Positions 11,053-23,534 of a DNA stretch of 64,000 nucleotides are shown here, piece by piece; position 1 is the first letter of the stretch, and every line of letters starts with the position of its first letter. The stretch lies in NCBI GenBank assembly GCA_034766995.1, contig CM068317.1:25710001-25774000 (forward strand). The letters run 5' to 3'. Below the pieces are notes generated by a model that was not told where the DNA came from, made no database searches, and saw only the letters and a list, made by a program, of their open reading frames with translations. Source of the stretch: Acanthacorydalis orientalis (lineage: Eukaryota > Arthropoda > Insecta > Megaloptera > Corydalidae). Made by a program: the position numbers and the translations under genes.

Positions 11053-12284
11053 CGAGGGCGGTTTGAAGAGTAACATGGTTTGTGTAGTTGCTGTGGAAGA
11101 AGGAGACAGCAGTATATGTTTTAATATAGTTCCATCCTTTTTAGTAACCCATGTGAAGTTGGAAGTCATTAAGCCATAAGTTCTGCGTTTGACAATTGAT
11201 TCAACACAAGCATTTTGCGCGAATGTGCAAATTTGATAATATCGGAATTCGAGGTGTGATTCCGTTTTTTTTTTTTTTTTGGAAGGGAAAACTGCGAAGG
11301 AAATCCATGAGAAGATATTTTCTACATTGGGTGAATCTTGTCCTTCCAACGAAACCGTTCGATTTTTGATGAACGAATTTAAAAGTGGAAGAACGAGCAT
11401 CAAAGATGCATCATGCTCAGGAGGCCCGAGAACAGCGGTCACACCAGAAATCATTGATAAAATCCTCGATATGGTTTTGTTAGACCGGTCAGTGAAAATG
11501 AGCGAGGCAGTAGAGGTCACAGGCAACTCAAGTGAGCGAACGTATTTTATTTCGCATAATGAATTGCGTATGGAAAAAAATCCGAAATATGGGTGCACCG
11601 TTTGCTCACTGCATAGCAAAAACGAGTTCGAATGCGAAAATCAGCCGACTTCTTGGAACTGTTTAGAAAATGCCAATGGAGTTTATGCTTTGTTTTGTAA
11701 CCATGGATGAAACTCGGCACGGCTCCGAAGAGTGGAAAGACGGTTCATTCGACTGGAAAGGTGATGATGTCATTTTTTCTGGGATGCGAAGGGAATTCTC
11801 TCAATCGACTATCTTCAGAAGGGGAAAACAGTTACTGACCAATACATCACTTTTGGAGAGGTTGAAGACAGCGTTTGCAGAAAAACATCCCGAAATGACC
11901 AAGAAAAACGTTGGTTCACCATGACAACACACCGGCTCATTCAAGCGTTGCCGTTCAGTAAACATTAGCCGAATTAAAGTTTAAAATCCGTCTGCATCTA
12001 CCGTATTCGACTGATTTGTCTCCCTCGGATTTCCATCTATTCAAGAAACTCAAATTTTTCCTGGATGGCAAGCGATTTGGGTCGAATGAAGAGGTGATAG
12101 AGGTCGCAAACGGCTATTTTGGGAACCTCGAAGAAATCCACACCTGGGAGCGAATCGCGAAGCTGGAGAAACGTTGAGGCAATTGCGTTGAATTCCGAGA
12201 AAATTGTATCAAAAATAAAGTACATTTTGAAACTGATGCTGTTGTCTCTAATATCGAACCAAGTTAGTATTCAAATTGCCCTCG
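11053..12284 (+). pseudogene. Full-length mariner element with broken D34D transposase
   Basis: The terminal inverted repeats begin CGAGGGCGGTTTGAA on the left and, on the minus strand at the right end, CGAGGGCAATTTGAA, each flanked by a TA duplication (11051-11052 and 12285-12286). The 1232-bp length suits mariner. The transposase reads on the plus strand in at least three frames. The first has the N-terminal helix-turn-helix region (EGKTAKEIHEKIFSTLGE at about 11283, then VKMSEAVEVTG). The second has the first catalytic Asp (TMDETRHGSEEW at about 11705). The third has HDNTPAHSS and LPYSTDLSPSDFHLF. Exactly 34 residues separate the second and third Asp, the mariner D34D signature. Frameshifts near 11690 and 11925 and an in-frame stop at about 11960 make it inactive. 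Confidence 0.9.
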
Positions 12285-12787
12285 TAATTGTATAAATTTC
12301 CATGTAATTCTTTGAATCGGAATTGCTTTTCGAATGATCACCACTTGTATAGCAAACTTGAATTGAATCAAATAAAAGTTATTTGAATTAATATGTTCCG
12401 GTTTTAATTAAAATATTTTCTTCGGATATTTTAATATAGCGTGGAAAAAAATCCTTAATAATCGAATTTGAAATCCTGAATATAAATCATATATAAATAT
12501 CTTTATGTTTAAACATAAAATAATTGAAAATAATATAATCTTCGACTTTCTTATCTTCAAACATTTTTTCATTCGTTATCATTATGTTAAATTATGTCGT
12601 ATTCCATAAATATAAATGTTTTATTAGTTATCCTCTGATAATTATGCAATCAAATTCAATTACGATTAGTAACTTAATACTGACTGACATTATTTGTTAC
12701 AGGAAGAATTTATGAATACAGTAATTTACAGTATATTTAAAATAAATACTGTCCCAAAATTGTGCGTAATAAATTTAATTATTTAAA
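12285..12787. other. Upstream region of guanine deaminase
   Basis: AT-rich DNA between the mariner and the guanine deaminase start codon. It presumably holds the promoter and 5' UTR, but I see no TATA box or initiator that I would trust. Confidence 0.4.
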
Positions 12788-13504
12788 ATGACAGTCGATA
12801 AATTAATTTTTCAAGGTTGTATTATACACTGTTGTGAACCTTTTAAATTAGAAATATTTGATAATGGATATCTAGCAGTTGATGGTAGCAAGGTGAGTCA
12901 CGATTTTAATTAGCGACTGAAATCAGTACAAATTAAATTTTGTTTGTGTTTCGATACATTTATTCTATTTTATCCATATTAATGCAGTATATTTAGTAAT
13001 GATTGAATGTTATATGCTATATGTAAACTTAATTGTTTGGTAGTATACTTAAGATAAGTATTTTTTTTTCTAATTTAATAATGAAGCACGATTTGTTACC
13101 AAAATAATATTTTTCTTTGTATGGTAATATTTATTTGTAAATACCTATTGTGATCTAGCTATTGATGCATGGCGCACTGAAGAAATTAAATTTAAAGTTC
13201 ACTTTTCAAAATTGGTTAACAATTGATATTTTTTTAAACATTTGATATAATCTTGTATTATTTCATAATGTTGGTGTTATACTACTAATACATTTTTAAT
13301 ACTGTCTTTTCATCTGGGTTACTAATAAACATGCTTTTCATTTCCAACCAAATGTCCCTTAATATAATTATAATAAATTCCCAAAAACTCTTGAATACAA
13401 CATTTAAAGAGTTATTAAAAATTAAAAGAGAAAAAAAAGTAATGTTTATTTGAAAAATATTTTGTTTGTGTTTGAAAGTTTGAAACGTGGCTGAATAATA
13501 TTAC

Positions 13505-13577
<73 letters not shown>

Positions 13578-15170
13578 AAAATATTTACAAACACAACCAA
13601 GATCATAAAACATTTTTATTTATATCCAGTATAATATTTGTTTATTTTTATTATTCACATTGAAAATCGTTATATTAATCAATACTTAATCGAAAACATT
13701 TATGTTTGTTTATATTTGATAGATAACTTTCTTTATTTGATTACGAGTATTAAGATCATCATATTTTCAATAATTTATATTGTTGTTATCAGTATTAGAC
13801 TCAATCAATTATATGTATTTCAGGAAGTGTAACACACATTCTATTAACATAAATAAAATGTAAGAATTTATATTAACACATTCACTGCGGGTTATTTTAG
13901 GTATAGGTCTGCGCGATATTCATTGAACGCGCTAGGTGCGGGCTCAGGAGTTAACGTATTAAGTAATTAAATTATTATTGTTTATTAAACAAAAAACATA
14001 TATATATATATATATGTATAAAATATTATGTGAACAAATTAATTCGATGCCTTTTTAATAGAAAATTCATGTTTATTTAATAGAAAACATTTTAATCGTC
14101 AAAATATCCGCCATTCTTTCATGTAACTTTGCTCCATCTGTCGGGTAACTGATAAATCCCTTATCGACAAAAGATGTCAGCTTTGGTAGATGAAGTCGTC
14201 AATGTATTTTCAGACTTCTTCCGCCATTTTAAATTGAGTATCAGCCAGGTGATGCTGGAGCGACCGGAACAGGTGATAATCTGACGGGGCTAGGTTCGGC
14301 ATGAGGGAGAACTTCCCAGCCGAACGAACAAGTAACGTCTTTCTTCCCTTTCGCGACGTGCGGCCGAGCGTTACTGTGCTGCAAAATGACTGCCTCGTTC
14401 CCTAGCCAGTGAACGCTCTTTTTCTCTTTAATTTGCCACTCAAACGGATAAGCTGTGTTTGTAATGCTCTGAATTTTCAGTCTGACTTGATCGAGCTACT
14501 TATAATACATCATATCCTTGGCGTGAATGTTTGGTTTGGGAGTCGATGTCGATCAAGTCTGTGACCGAGGGTATAGCCTTAACGCATCTTCTTTTTTTGT
14601 TTTCCGGGTTGAGCCATATGGAATCCATCGGTCTAGCTTTTGAGTTTCTTCCAGCCAATGTAGACGATAAGAAATTGATTGTTGGGTAACTCCGAGTTGT
14701 TGAGCGAGTTCCTGTTCTGTCTGAGCGGAGTTTTTACTTAACAGCTACTCAAGCTTCTCGTCGTCAATTTTTTTCGGTTGCTCAGGACATTTTCAATTGG
14801 AAAGATTGAAATCACCACTCCGAAATCTTTGAAACCATTGTTTGCATGTTTTATGCGTTTTATGTTTTTTCCGCCAAAGCTGATTTTTTTCAATTGGAAT
14901 GAGAAAACTATGCAATGCCTAATTTGCTCCTTTTCGGACGACATCGTGTGCTCTACTGTTTTGTGAGGTTATGACAACTGCATGGCCAAGATATATAGTG
15001 TTTTTAAATGTTAAGGCTGGCACTTAAAAAATCCTTAAACGATGAAAAAATATTTTAATTGGAAACATATTTATAATTGATTCTATTTCAAGGCACATAA
15101 TTATTTTTTACAGCAAATACATTATACACATTTGCGTCAGATATAAATACACACACACACACACACACAT

Positions 15171-15209
<39 letters not shown>

Positions 15210-16610
15210 ACAATATAATGAATGTTATTTATAATTTTTCAAATTTTTTTAATTTTTTTTTATAGATAGTTTATGTTGGATCAAAACCACCTCAAGATAA
15301 TCAGTATGATGATTACAAACATATTGAATTGAAAAAAACTCAGTTTTTAGCTCCTGGTTTAATAGACACTCATGCTCATGCTCCTCAATATCCAAATATA
15401 GGTCTTGGGTATGATAAACCATTATTAGAATGGCTCCAGACATACACTTTTCCATTAGAATCTCATTACAAAGATGTAAATTTTGCAAAAAATGTGTATG
15501 AATCTGTTGTGGTAAGAAAATGAAATGTAATTAATTTTTTAATTAATATTTCAAACTTATTAATATTAGTTATTTAAACATGTAATCCATGATAGAAAAC
15601 AACTTTAGCACATGGAACAACCACTGTATCATATTTTGCAACAATGCATTTAGAAAGTTCATTAGCACTTGTTGACACAGTTATAGAACAGGGACAAAGA
15701 GCACTTATTGGAAAAGTGAATATGATAAATTTAGCTCCAGAAAATCTCTGTGAATCATGCACTGAAACATCATTATCAGATACAGAAACATTTGTACTAA
15801 ATGTCCTTAACAGAAACGTAATTTTTTATTTTTCATATACAAATCTATTAATTTCATAATTCAATAGTTTAAACTAATATAAATGTTCATTAAGTATTTC
15901 TGTTTTTTAGAATGATTTAGTTAAACCAACTATAACACCAAGATTTGCAATAAGTTGTGATGTAGATTTGTTAACAAAATTAGGTGCTATAGCTAAAAAA
16001 CACAAATTAAATATACAAGTGAGTAAAATAATAAATTATCAACATAATATCAATTAATTTACAGTTAAAATACTTATTTTTAGAGTCACATATCAGAAAA
16101 TCAAGATGAAGTTGCTTTTACATTGAAAACTTTTAAAACAAAAAATTATGCACAAATTTATGATAATTCCAATTTATTAACTGAAAAAGTATGTATGAAA
16201 TCATGTAATATAAATTGTGTTAGACTTAAGTACAGTAATAAAACCATTTTTGAGTTTTTAAGATAAGTTTAAAATTAAAAATTAATTAACTAAAATTATA
16301 ACTGACTTTCCTTAAAAAATTCTTTTAGACAATAATGGCTCATGCTATTCATTTGACAAAAGAAGAAATTGAACTATTTGCTAAAAGAAGAACTTCTGTA
16401 GCTCACTGTCCAAATTCAAATACATTTTTACAAAGTGGATTGTGTAATGTTCGTGATCTTCTTGCTGCTAATATACATGTTGGATTAGGTACCGGTAAGT
16501 TATCAGTAATGAATAAAAACATTTCATATGAATTATTTTTAATATTGTTTTATCTTACATTCTAAAAATGAAAAATAATAAACATGCATAGTAAATTATA
16601 AATATTTAAT

Positions 16611-16681
<71 letters not shown>

Positions 16682-17278
16682 TGTATGTACATATCATTTT
16701 TTATATTTTATATAATTCAAAAAATCATTGTTAAATTTCTGTACATCATAGTTTCAAATCATTGTAATCATTATTGTTGCAAATGATTGAAAATTTATAT
16801 TTAAAATTAAATCTTTTTAGATATATCTGGTGGCCATTCCGCATCTATTATAGAAGTAATGAGAGGTGCTTTACAAGCATCAATTCATTTATCATATACA
16901 AAAAAAATGCATAAGCCATTGAACTACGAAGAAGTATTTTATTTAGCAACATTGGGAGGTGCCAGTGGTAAATATATGTTTAATATTAAATGTATAATGG
17001 ACAATAACGATATTATAATCATTTATTATATTTTAGCATTAACAATGTCTGATAAAATTGGAAACTTTAAAAAAGGAAAATATTTTGATGCAATTGTTGT
17101 TGATATGAATGTTATAGACAGTTCAGTTGATTTATTGCTTAATTATACTCCAAAGGAGTTACTACAAAAATTCATTTACACAGGCGATGATAGAAATATA
17201 ATCGATGTTTTTGTCTCAGGTCGACATGTAAAGGGTTATAAAGAATTTAATGATAATCATGTGAATAATTGTCATTAA
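12788..17278 (+). CDS. GDA: Guanine deaminase (guanine aminohydrolase), 8 exons, 446 aa
   Basis: Hydrolyses guanine to xanthine and ammonia in cytosolic purine catabolism. Exons: 12788-12892, 15266-15511, 15596-15817, 15911-16018, 16084-16188, 16329-16494, 16821-16967 and 17037-17278, all with GT-AG junctions and one continuous frame. Amidohydrolase motifs are intact: PGLIDTHAHAPQY (zinc ligands His71, His73), PLLEWLQTYTFPLE, SHISEN (His229, Glu232), IMAHAIHLT (His267), VAHCPNSN, and GTDISGGH, where the zinc-ligand Asp318 codon is split across exons 6 and 7. The C-terminal LGGASALTMSDKIGNF and FDAIVVD motifs are typical of guanine deaminases. Length is close to the usual 450 or so residues. 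The ATG at 12788 is chosen because exon 1 reads MTVDKLIFQGCIIH up to a clean AAG|gtgagt donor. Intron 1 is long and hosts a mariner relic; intron 6 holds a (CA)n(TA)n tract. No defect seen. Confidence 0.93.
13510..13575. repeat. (TA)n microsatellite in guanine deaminase intron 1
   Basis: Pure TA run of about 33 units. Confidence 0.95.
13873..13954. mobile_element. Possible TTAA-bounded short insertion (piggyBac-type MITE)
   Basis: A relatively GC-rich block of about 74 bases is bounded by TTAA on both sides (13873-13876 and 13951-13954). It contains CATTCACTGCGGG near the left end, CCCGCACC on the opposite strand near the right end, and a CGCG-centred core. TTAA is common in AT-rich DNA, so this rests mainly on the abrupt composition change. 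Confidence 0.35.
14031..15087 (-). pseudogene. Mariner-type transposase relic in guanine deaminase intron 1
   Basis: Read on the minus strand from about 14950 downward. The degraded frame begins SSEKEQIRHCIVFSFQLKK, continues through CPEQPKKIDDEKLE, then TEQELAQQLGVTQQSISYRL and RWIPYG (the second helix-turn-helix and linker), and then STSTPKPNIHAKDMMYYK and LQHSNARPHVAKGKK (catalytic region with the second Asp changed to Ser). Many stops and frameshifts and an internal deletion between linker and catalytic domain make it dead. The outer ends (GAACAAATTAATTCGATGCC at left) match the start of the shorter relic at 57063, so the two belong to one family; the relic at 22560 reads as the same family. 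Confidence 0.75.
15151..15209. repeat. (CA)n(TA)n compound microsatellite
   Basis: A CA run broken once by ATA, then a TA run, a short way upstream of the exon 2 acceptor of guanine deaminase. Confidence 0.95.
16612..16678. repeat. (CA)n(TA)n compound microsatellite
   Basis: Nine or so CA units followed by a long TA run inside intron 6 of guanine deaminase. Confidence 0.95.
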
Positions 17279-17389
17279 ATATTTTGGAAGTAGTAATCAT
17301 ACAAAATTATAATTCAATTGTAAAAAAATTAGAAATATATATTAATAATATTTTTGTGACATGTTAGATTCTTAAGTGATTGATGCTAT

Positions 17390-17393
<4 letters not shown>

Positions 17394-17427
<34 letters not shown>
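17394..17427. repeat. (TA)n microsatellite in the 3' flank of guanine deaminase
   Basis: Pure TA run about 115 bases after the stop codon, so probably within the 3' UTR. Confidence 0.9.
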
Positions 17428-17430
<3 letters not shown>

Positions 17431-17433
17431 GTA

Positions 17434-17439
17434 AATAAA
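17434..17439 (+). promoter_or_regulatory. Candidate polyadenylation signal of guanine deaminase
   Basis: AATAAA about 155 bases past the stop codon; other AATAAA-like words follow, so the used site is uncertain. Confidence 0.4.
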
Positions 17440-18529
17440 TAATTGTAACAGTTTATTTTTGCCTGTAAATATTGAACTGTAATGTTTTAAGATATGAAAA
17501 GTATACTGAAAAATTAAATAGGACATTGTTTAAGATTTTTTTTAACTAGACTGTATTTTTTTGGAAGTATCTATACATATGAATTTTATACAACAGGTAT
17601 TATACAAACATTTTTGAAATATTATCAAAATGTAAATAATTCTTAATATCATTAAATGTACAAGGCAAATTTACAAAGAAATTAAAAAATGTCATATATA
17701 AATAAAACAGTAAGTATTTTAAAATAAGTAAAACTTTTTCTTTAAAAAAAACATGAGTATATGTAATTTTGAAAACCTAATTCTAGGAACACAATTGTGA
17801 GTTAAAAAAACATTGATCAAAAATTTATGATAATAATAAATTTAAAAGTATATATATTAACATCACTGGTATGTAAATATAATAAATCATTGAATAAAAT
17901 GAATTTAAAAAATAAAGAATTTAGGAGTTTATATCTTTCCATTTGTTTAAAGCATAATAATTGTGGTTTTAAAAATAAGAAACAAATCATTAAGTATTTT
18001 CTGATTCTGCAAATCAAAGTATTCATAAATAATAAATTTATATCCTTAAAGTTTATAAAATTAAATTTATTATAGTTTTACAAAAGTCAAGAAAGGATTC
18101 AATTTATTAACATTTGTTCCAAATGAAGTATAAAAAATAAGTAAATATTTTTAATCTTTAAAATGATTTTCAATATAAAAATAATATATATATATTGAAA
18201 TAAAATTATACAAGACATTATGAAATAAATACAATATTTCTATTGAAAAGAATTTTGAACTTAATTCCAATATGATTCCAATACTGTGGATATCTGTTTT
18301 AAGATTTAGTTTTTTTATTGTGTTATGTTTTAGTTGTTTTATCAAGTTTCAGTTATTGCTGGGTAGAAGTCTACTTCTTGCTTGTCATTCAGTAATTTTA
18401 TGCTAACCGTTACCGTTTGTTCTTTTGTAAAAAAATATGTAAGTGAAATAAAATTATTTTAATGAATTAATGTATTTCCTTATCAATGAAAATAATTTTA
18501 TAACATTTGAAAGCAGATTATTTTACAAA
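17440..18529. other. Intergenic region, guanine deaminase to ADRM1
   Basis: AT-rich, no repeat family or gene recognised. The open frames here on both strands are Lys/Asn/Ile-rich and overlap one another antisense, as expected by chance. The ADRM1 promoter should lie in the last few hundred bases. Confidence 0.5.
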
Positions 18530-18674
18530 ATGTCTTCGTCGGGTGCGTTATTTGGGAGTGCCATTTCAGGCCCTGGATCTACTCATGGTGCAAAGCATTT
18601 AGTTGAAATGAAAGCTGGTAGAATGAATCTTAAAGGTATTTAAAATTGCATATTATATATATATATACGCATAC

Positions 18675-18727
<53 letters not shown>

Positions 18728-19703
18728 TGTATATATATATGTATATGTAATTATAATAGTTATCAAAAAAAATATAAATTTTAATTGTATCATCATTTTC
18801 ATAAATTATATATGTATGTCATATGAACAAAATGTTTAAAATTGTTTTATTTTTAAACTGCAATAGGTAAAATGGTTTATCCAGATAAGCGAAAGGGTTT
18901 ATTATATGTGTACCAAAGTGATGATTCACTTATGCATTTTTGCTGGAAGGATAGAACCACTGGTGTTGTTGAAGATGATTTAATTATTTTTCCTGATGAT
19001 TGTGAATATGTTCGAGTACCTCAGTGTACTACCGGACGGGTATATTTATTGAAATTTAAGTCATCAAATCGTCGATTTTTTTTTTGGTTACAAGTAAGTA
19101 TAAGTAGAATTGAGAATTGATTAAATGTTCATTAAATGTTGTCAATATACGTTTTTTAATTTATTAAATATTTTTATTTAGTAATTATAAAATAATTGAA
19201 GCTGATTTGTTAATAGGATGTTAACATATTAGTTTACATATTTTATGAAGGAATAATAATTATTTTTTAATAAGTTTCTAATAAAAAAGCTTTAAATGTA
19301 AGCTGCTTTAAGACAGTTACTTTTTTTTTTTGCATTTTTAATAAAATATTTTTTACAATAAGTAATATACTTTGAATTAAAATCAGTTTTACAATATTTT
19401 CATCTGTATTTCAAATATTTATTAGGAACCAAGAACTGATCGAGATGAAGAAAGCTGCAAAAAAATCAATGAATATCTGAATAATCCACCAGGCCCTGGT
19501 GGTATTGGCGGTGGAAGTGGAGGATCAGGTGGTTCTGGTGGTCTTGCAGGTGCTGATCAAGATCTACAGTCATTATTAAATAATATGTCCCAGAGCCAAT
19601 TAGTGCAGTTATTTGGAGGTGTGGGACAAATTGGTGGCTTAAGTAGTTTACTTGGAACTATGAGGTATTAAATTAAAATGTAATATGTACATATTTTGCT
19701 TAT

Positions 19704-19753
<50 letters not shown>

Positions 19754-21620
19754 TACAAATATAAATACTACCCTGATCAAAAAAGTTTCAGAAATTTCTA
19801 TTCGAAAAGAATCATGTAAATCCAATATTAAAATTTTTAAAGGATAATATTTGTAATCTATACCAAAAATTGTTGTGATCTCATATTTTTATAAAGTAGT
19901 GTATGGTTTGTTCGGTGAATTTTACCATGTTTAAATTTTTCAAGCAATGAGTTTGTGTTAAATTTTGTATCAAAAACAAAATGCTTTTTAAAATGTTTGA
20001 AAAAACATTTGGAGATGAGTCTTTATCGAAAATGAGGGTATACCAGTAGTACAGTTTAAGGAGAACCGAGAGTTGGTAAAAGATGACGTTCGTTCGAGAT
20101 GGTCGTCGACATCAACCGATGAAGAACATGTTCGAAAAGTAAAGTTTGATCCTGAATGATCGTTGACTGACTGCAAGAGATTGTTGGTGATGTCGACATA
20201 TCATATTGATCTTGTCTGATACTTTGCACTTGAAATGTGTCTCAGCAAGATTTGTGCCAAGAATGTTAAATTTATAGCAAAAAAGTCATAAAAATTTTCC
20301 CGCCGTGATGATATCTAAAACATCTTAGGATCCTATGTATGTATGTATATAAAATGATTCATAACTGAAGACAAGAATTGTGTGTACAAATTTGATACTG
20401 AAACAAAACAGCAATCGTCCGAATGACTTGATAAATTTATACATAGTAAAGTTCGACGAACATATCAAACACTACTTTACAAAAACATCAGCTGTTCATG
20501 AATTATATGAGAGATTGTAATAATTTTTGGTATAGATTACAGTGGAAGTATTACCAACATTATTATTTAAAAAAATTAATTTTGGGTTTGCGTGGTTCTT
20601 ATAAAATAGAAATTCTCGAAACTTTTTGATCGGTGTAGTATATATAGCTTTTATATATATATAAATATAGTTAGATATGTATTATACATCTTTTCCTTTT
20701 TTAAAAAAATTATAGTCGGCCTTCTGCTAATAATTCAAGAACTATATCAAGTCCATCTGTTCCTCGAATTACAACTACTGTTCCATCAACATCATCTACC
20801 ACTTCAACTACTGGATCATTTACTACTCCTCAAAATACTTTAACTGCTGAAAATCTAATTACTAGTGTAATTAATGCGCAAAAACCAAATCGCTCTAGAG
20901 ATTCCGTGAAATCTAATTCAGGTCAATCTACTACTACTACTACTACTACTACTGGTGCTAGTTCTGGAACAGCGGGTAACCCAGTTCAGTTGGCCGATTT
21001 GCAAAATTTATTGCAAGGAATTGTTCCAGCTTCTGAAGAACAACAAGGTAATATTGTTTAAATTATAGAAGATATATAGATTTATACATATATGTAAAAA
21101 TTGTTTTTATTTTTTCTGGATTTTCATTAACAGTTTTTTTTTATCTATTTTTAACAGTTGATTTGTCATCTGCAATGACGACAGAAGCTCTTTCAAGTAT
21201 TTTAGATGATACTGAAGCTCTAAATCAATTACAAGAACATTTACCTGCTGTAGGAGGTTCCAGTCAAGAACAGCTTCGTTCTACTTTACAATCTCCACAA
21301 TTTCAACAGGTAAAAATGTTGTAAAAATTTATAGATTTAGATATTTTTCAAATTTGTTTTATTTTTAGGCTGTATCAATGTTTTCAAGTGCTTTACAGTC
21401 TGGTCAATTAGCTCCAGTTGTTTCACAACTAGCAGTAAATCCAGAAGCAGTGACGGCAGCCAGTCAGGGAGATATGCAAGGGTTTGTTAAAGCACTTGAA
21501 AAGGGTTCTGAAGCAAGTGGGTCAAAAACGAGTGATTCACCAGAAAAAGATGAAAAAAGTTCAGCGGATGATAAAAATAAAAAAGATGATGATGATGATG
21601 AAGGAATGCAACTTGGCTAA
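18530..21620 (+). CDS. ADRM1: Proteasomal ubiquitin receptor ADRM1/Rpn13, 6 exons, 435 aa
   Basis: Subunit of the 26S proteasome regulatory particle that binds ubiquitin chains and recruits the deubiquitinase UCHL5. Exons: 18530-18635, 18867-19093, 19426-19664, 20716-21047, 21158-21309 and 21369-21620; phases agree throughout. The PRU ubiquitin-binding domain spans about residues 23-133 ([76 protein letters not shown]). A Gly/Ser-rich linker ([15 protein letters not shown]) and a Ser/Thr-rich region including an eight-Thr run (about 269-276) follow. The C-terminal DEUBAD domain, which binds the deubiquitinase, covers about residues 300-400 ([19 protein letters not shown], then [19 protein letters not shown]). 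The tail is acidic ([13 protein letters not shown]), as in family members. Intron 3 hosts a mariner relic; the coding sequence looks intact. Confidence 0.95.
18652..18742. repeat. (TA)n-rich tract in ADRM1 intron 1
   Basis: TA runs broken by CGCA, CATA, CATG and GTA units. Confidence 0.9.
19704..19746. repeat. (GT)n(AT)n compound microsatellite
   Basis: Short GT run then TA run at the left flank of the mariner relic in ADRM1 intron 3. Confidence 0.9.
19769..20640 (+). pseudogene. Mariner relic in ADRM1 intron 3
   Basis: The ends are inverted repeats: TACCCTGATCAAAAAAGTTT at left against TACACCGATCAAAAAGTTTC on the minus strand at right, about 870 bp apart. The interior preserves a broken transposase N-terminal half on the plus strand: [18 protein letters not shown] at about 19996, then [13 protein letters not shown] near 20371, which aligns with a mariner segment following the first catalytic Asp. 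Stops and frameshifts are frequent and the third catalytic region is missing. Confidence 0.75.
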
Positions 21621-21671
21621 AATCTATAATGAAGATTGTTTTATACTATAATAGTTTGAAATATTGTATCC

Positions 21672-21677
21672 AATAAA
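21672..21677 (+). promoter_or_regulatory. Polyadenylation signal of ADRM1
   Basis: AATAAA 51 bases past the ADRM1 stop codon, followed by a T-rich stretch, which is normal spacing. Confidence 0.65.
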
Positions 21678-21689
21678 GTTCATGATTAT

Positions 21690-22555
21690 CATTATACTTA
21701 TTTAGTGTATTTACTTAAACAATATACAATATGCTAATTATAATTAAAATGACAATATATATTTTTTTGATTAGGGTTAATACATATTGTTGAATAATAA
21801 TTTTATTGTTAAAATTCTTTTTTGTGATGTATTTTACTATCATATTTTCTTTGGGCTCAATAATGAAATGTTCTTATTTTTCTATCGTTAGTTAATTTAG
21901 GCTTGAATGTTCAATGCATTAAATGTGTACATATGCATTGAATATATAAATTAAAATACTAGTATTTATTTTTGATTGTTTGCACAAAAGAGATTCAGTA
22001 ATGCAAATATACATTGTAAGTACTACTTTCTTAATCTTTTTTTATGCAATCTAATACAAGTCGTGGTAATAAAATATATTTACGTTTTCTTTGAAGGTCT
22101 ATTATTAGGAATTATTTTTTCTAATTACAAAAAATTGTGACAATGTAAAATAAATGCAATTGTAAAATTAATAATTTGTGCAAATATGCTTAATATATGT
22201 TGTTTGAGTTTTGAAATTTTACTTTTACTTCTGTTTAACAATATAATTTTTTAAACATATTTTATATTTTTACATATTTATCATGTAATTTGTTATTGTG
22301 GTGTATTTGTATTACTGTTGTTTTTAAATTAATTTTCAAAATTTACATTACCATTATATTTTATAATTCTTGAAAGTTTAATGTTTTTGATAATCTTAGT
22401 GATACAATTTGAATGACTAATTTTAAATTTGCAGTTTAACAATTTTTTTATTGCTGTTATTGACTAGAGATTGACAATTTTCCCACTCATTCTAAAAGTG
22501 CTTCCTATCCACTGGCTAATAAAAATGTAATTCTTGATATATAAACCCAAATGCA
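21690..22555. other. Intergenic region after ADRM1
   Basis: AT-rich, no gene or transposon recognised. Confidence 0.5.
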
Positions 22556-22559
22556 TAAA

Positions 22560-23270
22560 AGTATGACTGCCCACTTATTTTCATAACAAGTCTATGGTGT
22601 CTGAAAAGCAGTATATTAGACATTACATACTTTTTTCATTCCGATTGAAAAAATGCTGTCGAAGCCATGGGAATGATTTGTTCAACTTTGAGGAAAGTTG
22701 TGATGTATAAAACATTCAAAAAATGGTTTTAGTGTGGTAATTTTAATCTTTCCAATTGAGAACGTCCCAGGAAACCGAAAAATTGAAAGATGAGCTTGAA
22801 CAGTTTGTTATGTGAAAATATCGCTCAAACTGAACGGAAACTCAATAACTATTATCCATCAATCAATTTTCTATCTACACCTGTTGGGATAAATACAAAA
22901 GCTAGGTCGATGGTTCCATATGAGTTCAGCCCGGAAAACAAAGAAAGCAAATGTGATACAGCTATGTTCTTGTTCACAAAGTTTAAAGGGAAGGATTTTT
23001 TTGCACAAAATCATAACCGGAGAGAAAAAATGGGTTTTGTATAGCAATTATAATCGCCAAAAATCATAGGTTATGTCCGTGAACCACCGACATTGATCCC
23101 AAAACCAAATATTCATGCCAAAAAAGTGTTATTGTTTATTTTGTGAGACATTAAGGATGTAGTGTATTATTAATTGTTCTGACCTGATCAAACTGTAAAT
23201 TCAAAGCGTAACCAACAATAGCATATCCTTATAAGTGACGAATTAGAGAGAACAATACCATTCATTGACG
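22560..23270 (+). pseudogene. Mariner transposase relic
   Basis: Plus-strand fragments in order: MVSEKQYIRHYILFSF at about 22593 (N-terminal start), a decayed first helix-turn-helix, RSMVPYEFSPENKESKCDTA at about 22905 (linker between DNA-binding and catalytic domains), EKMGFVYSNYNRQKS at about 23020 (first catalytic Asp region, Asp not preserved) and IKDVVYYELF-like remains near 23160. The rest of the catalytic domain is missing. It appears to be the same family as the relic at 14031-15087. I could not define its terminal repeats. Confidence 0.7.
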
Positions 23271-23534
23271 AGGGAGCGAGGCAATCATTTTATTACATTT
23301 TATAATTTCTTACATTTGTTTGGATAATGTATTTTTTGTATCTAATCGATAATTTGATATTTATTCAATAATGTATTTAAAAAATCGATACTTTTCTAAT
23401 AATATTTTTTTCCGTTTATTTACGAAAATTATTTGAAAAGTGTCCCTTGTGAGAATTATCTATATTGTCCATTTAATTCTAAAACTGTTACTGATTTTAC
23501 GAAGCTAAAAATATTTGTATACAAGTAGCTAACG

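Noticed and set aside
11050..11619. 189-residue minus-strand frame
   Set aside because: Antisense shadow of the mariner transposase at 11053-12284, which is supported by motifs and terminal repeats on the plus strand.
13638..13832. 64-residue hydrophobic frame in guanine deaminase intron 1
   Set aside because: Ile/Tyr/Phe composition expected from AT-rich DNA; no homology recognised.
17827..18075. 82-residue Lys/Asn-rich frame
   Set aside because: Overlaps an equally long antisense frame and has AT-driven composition.
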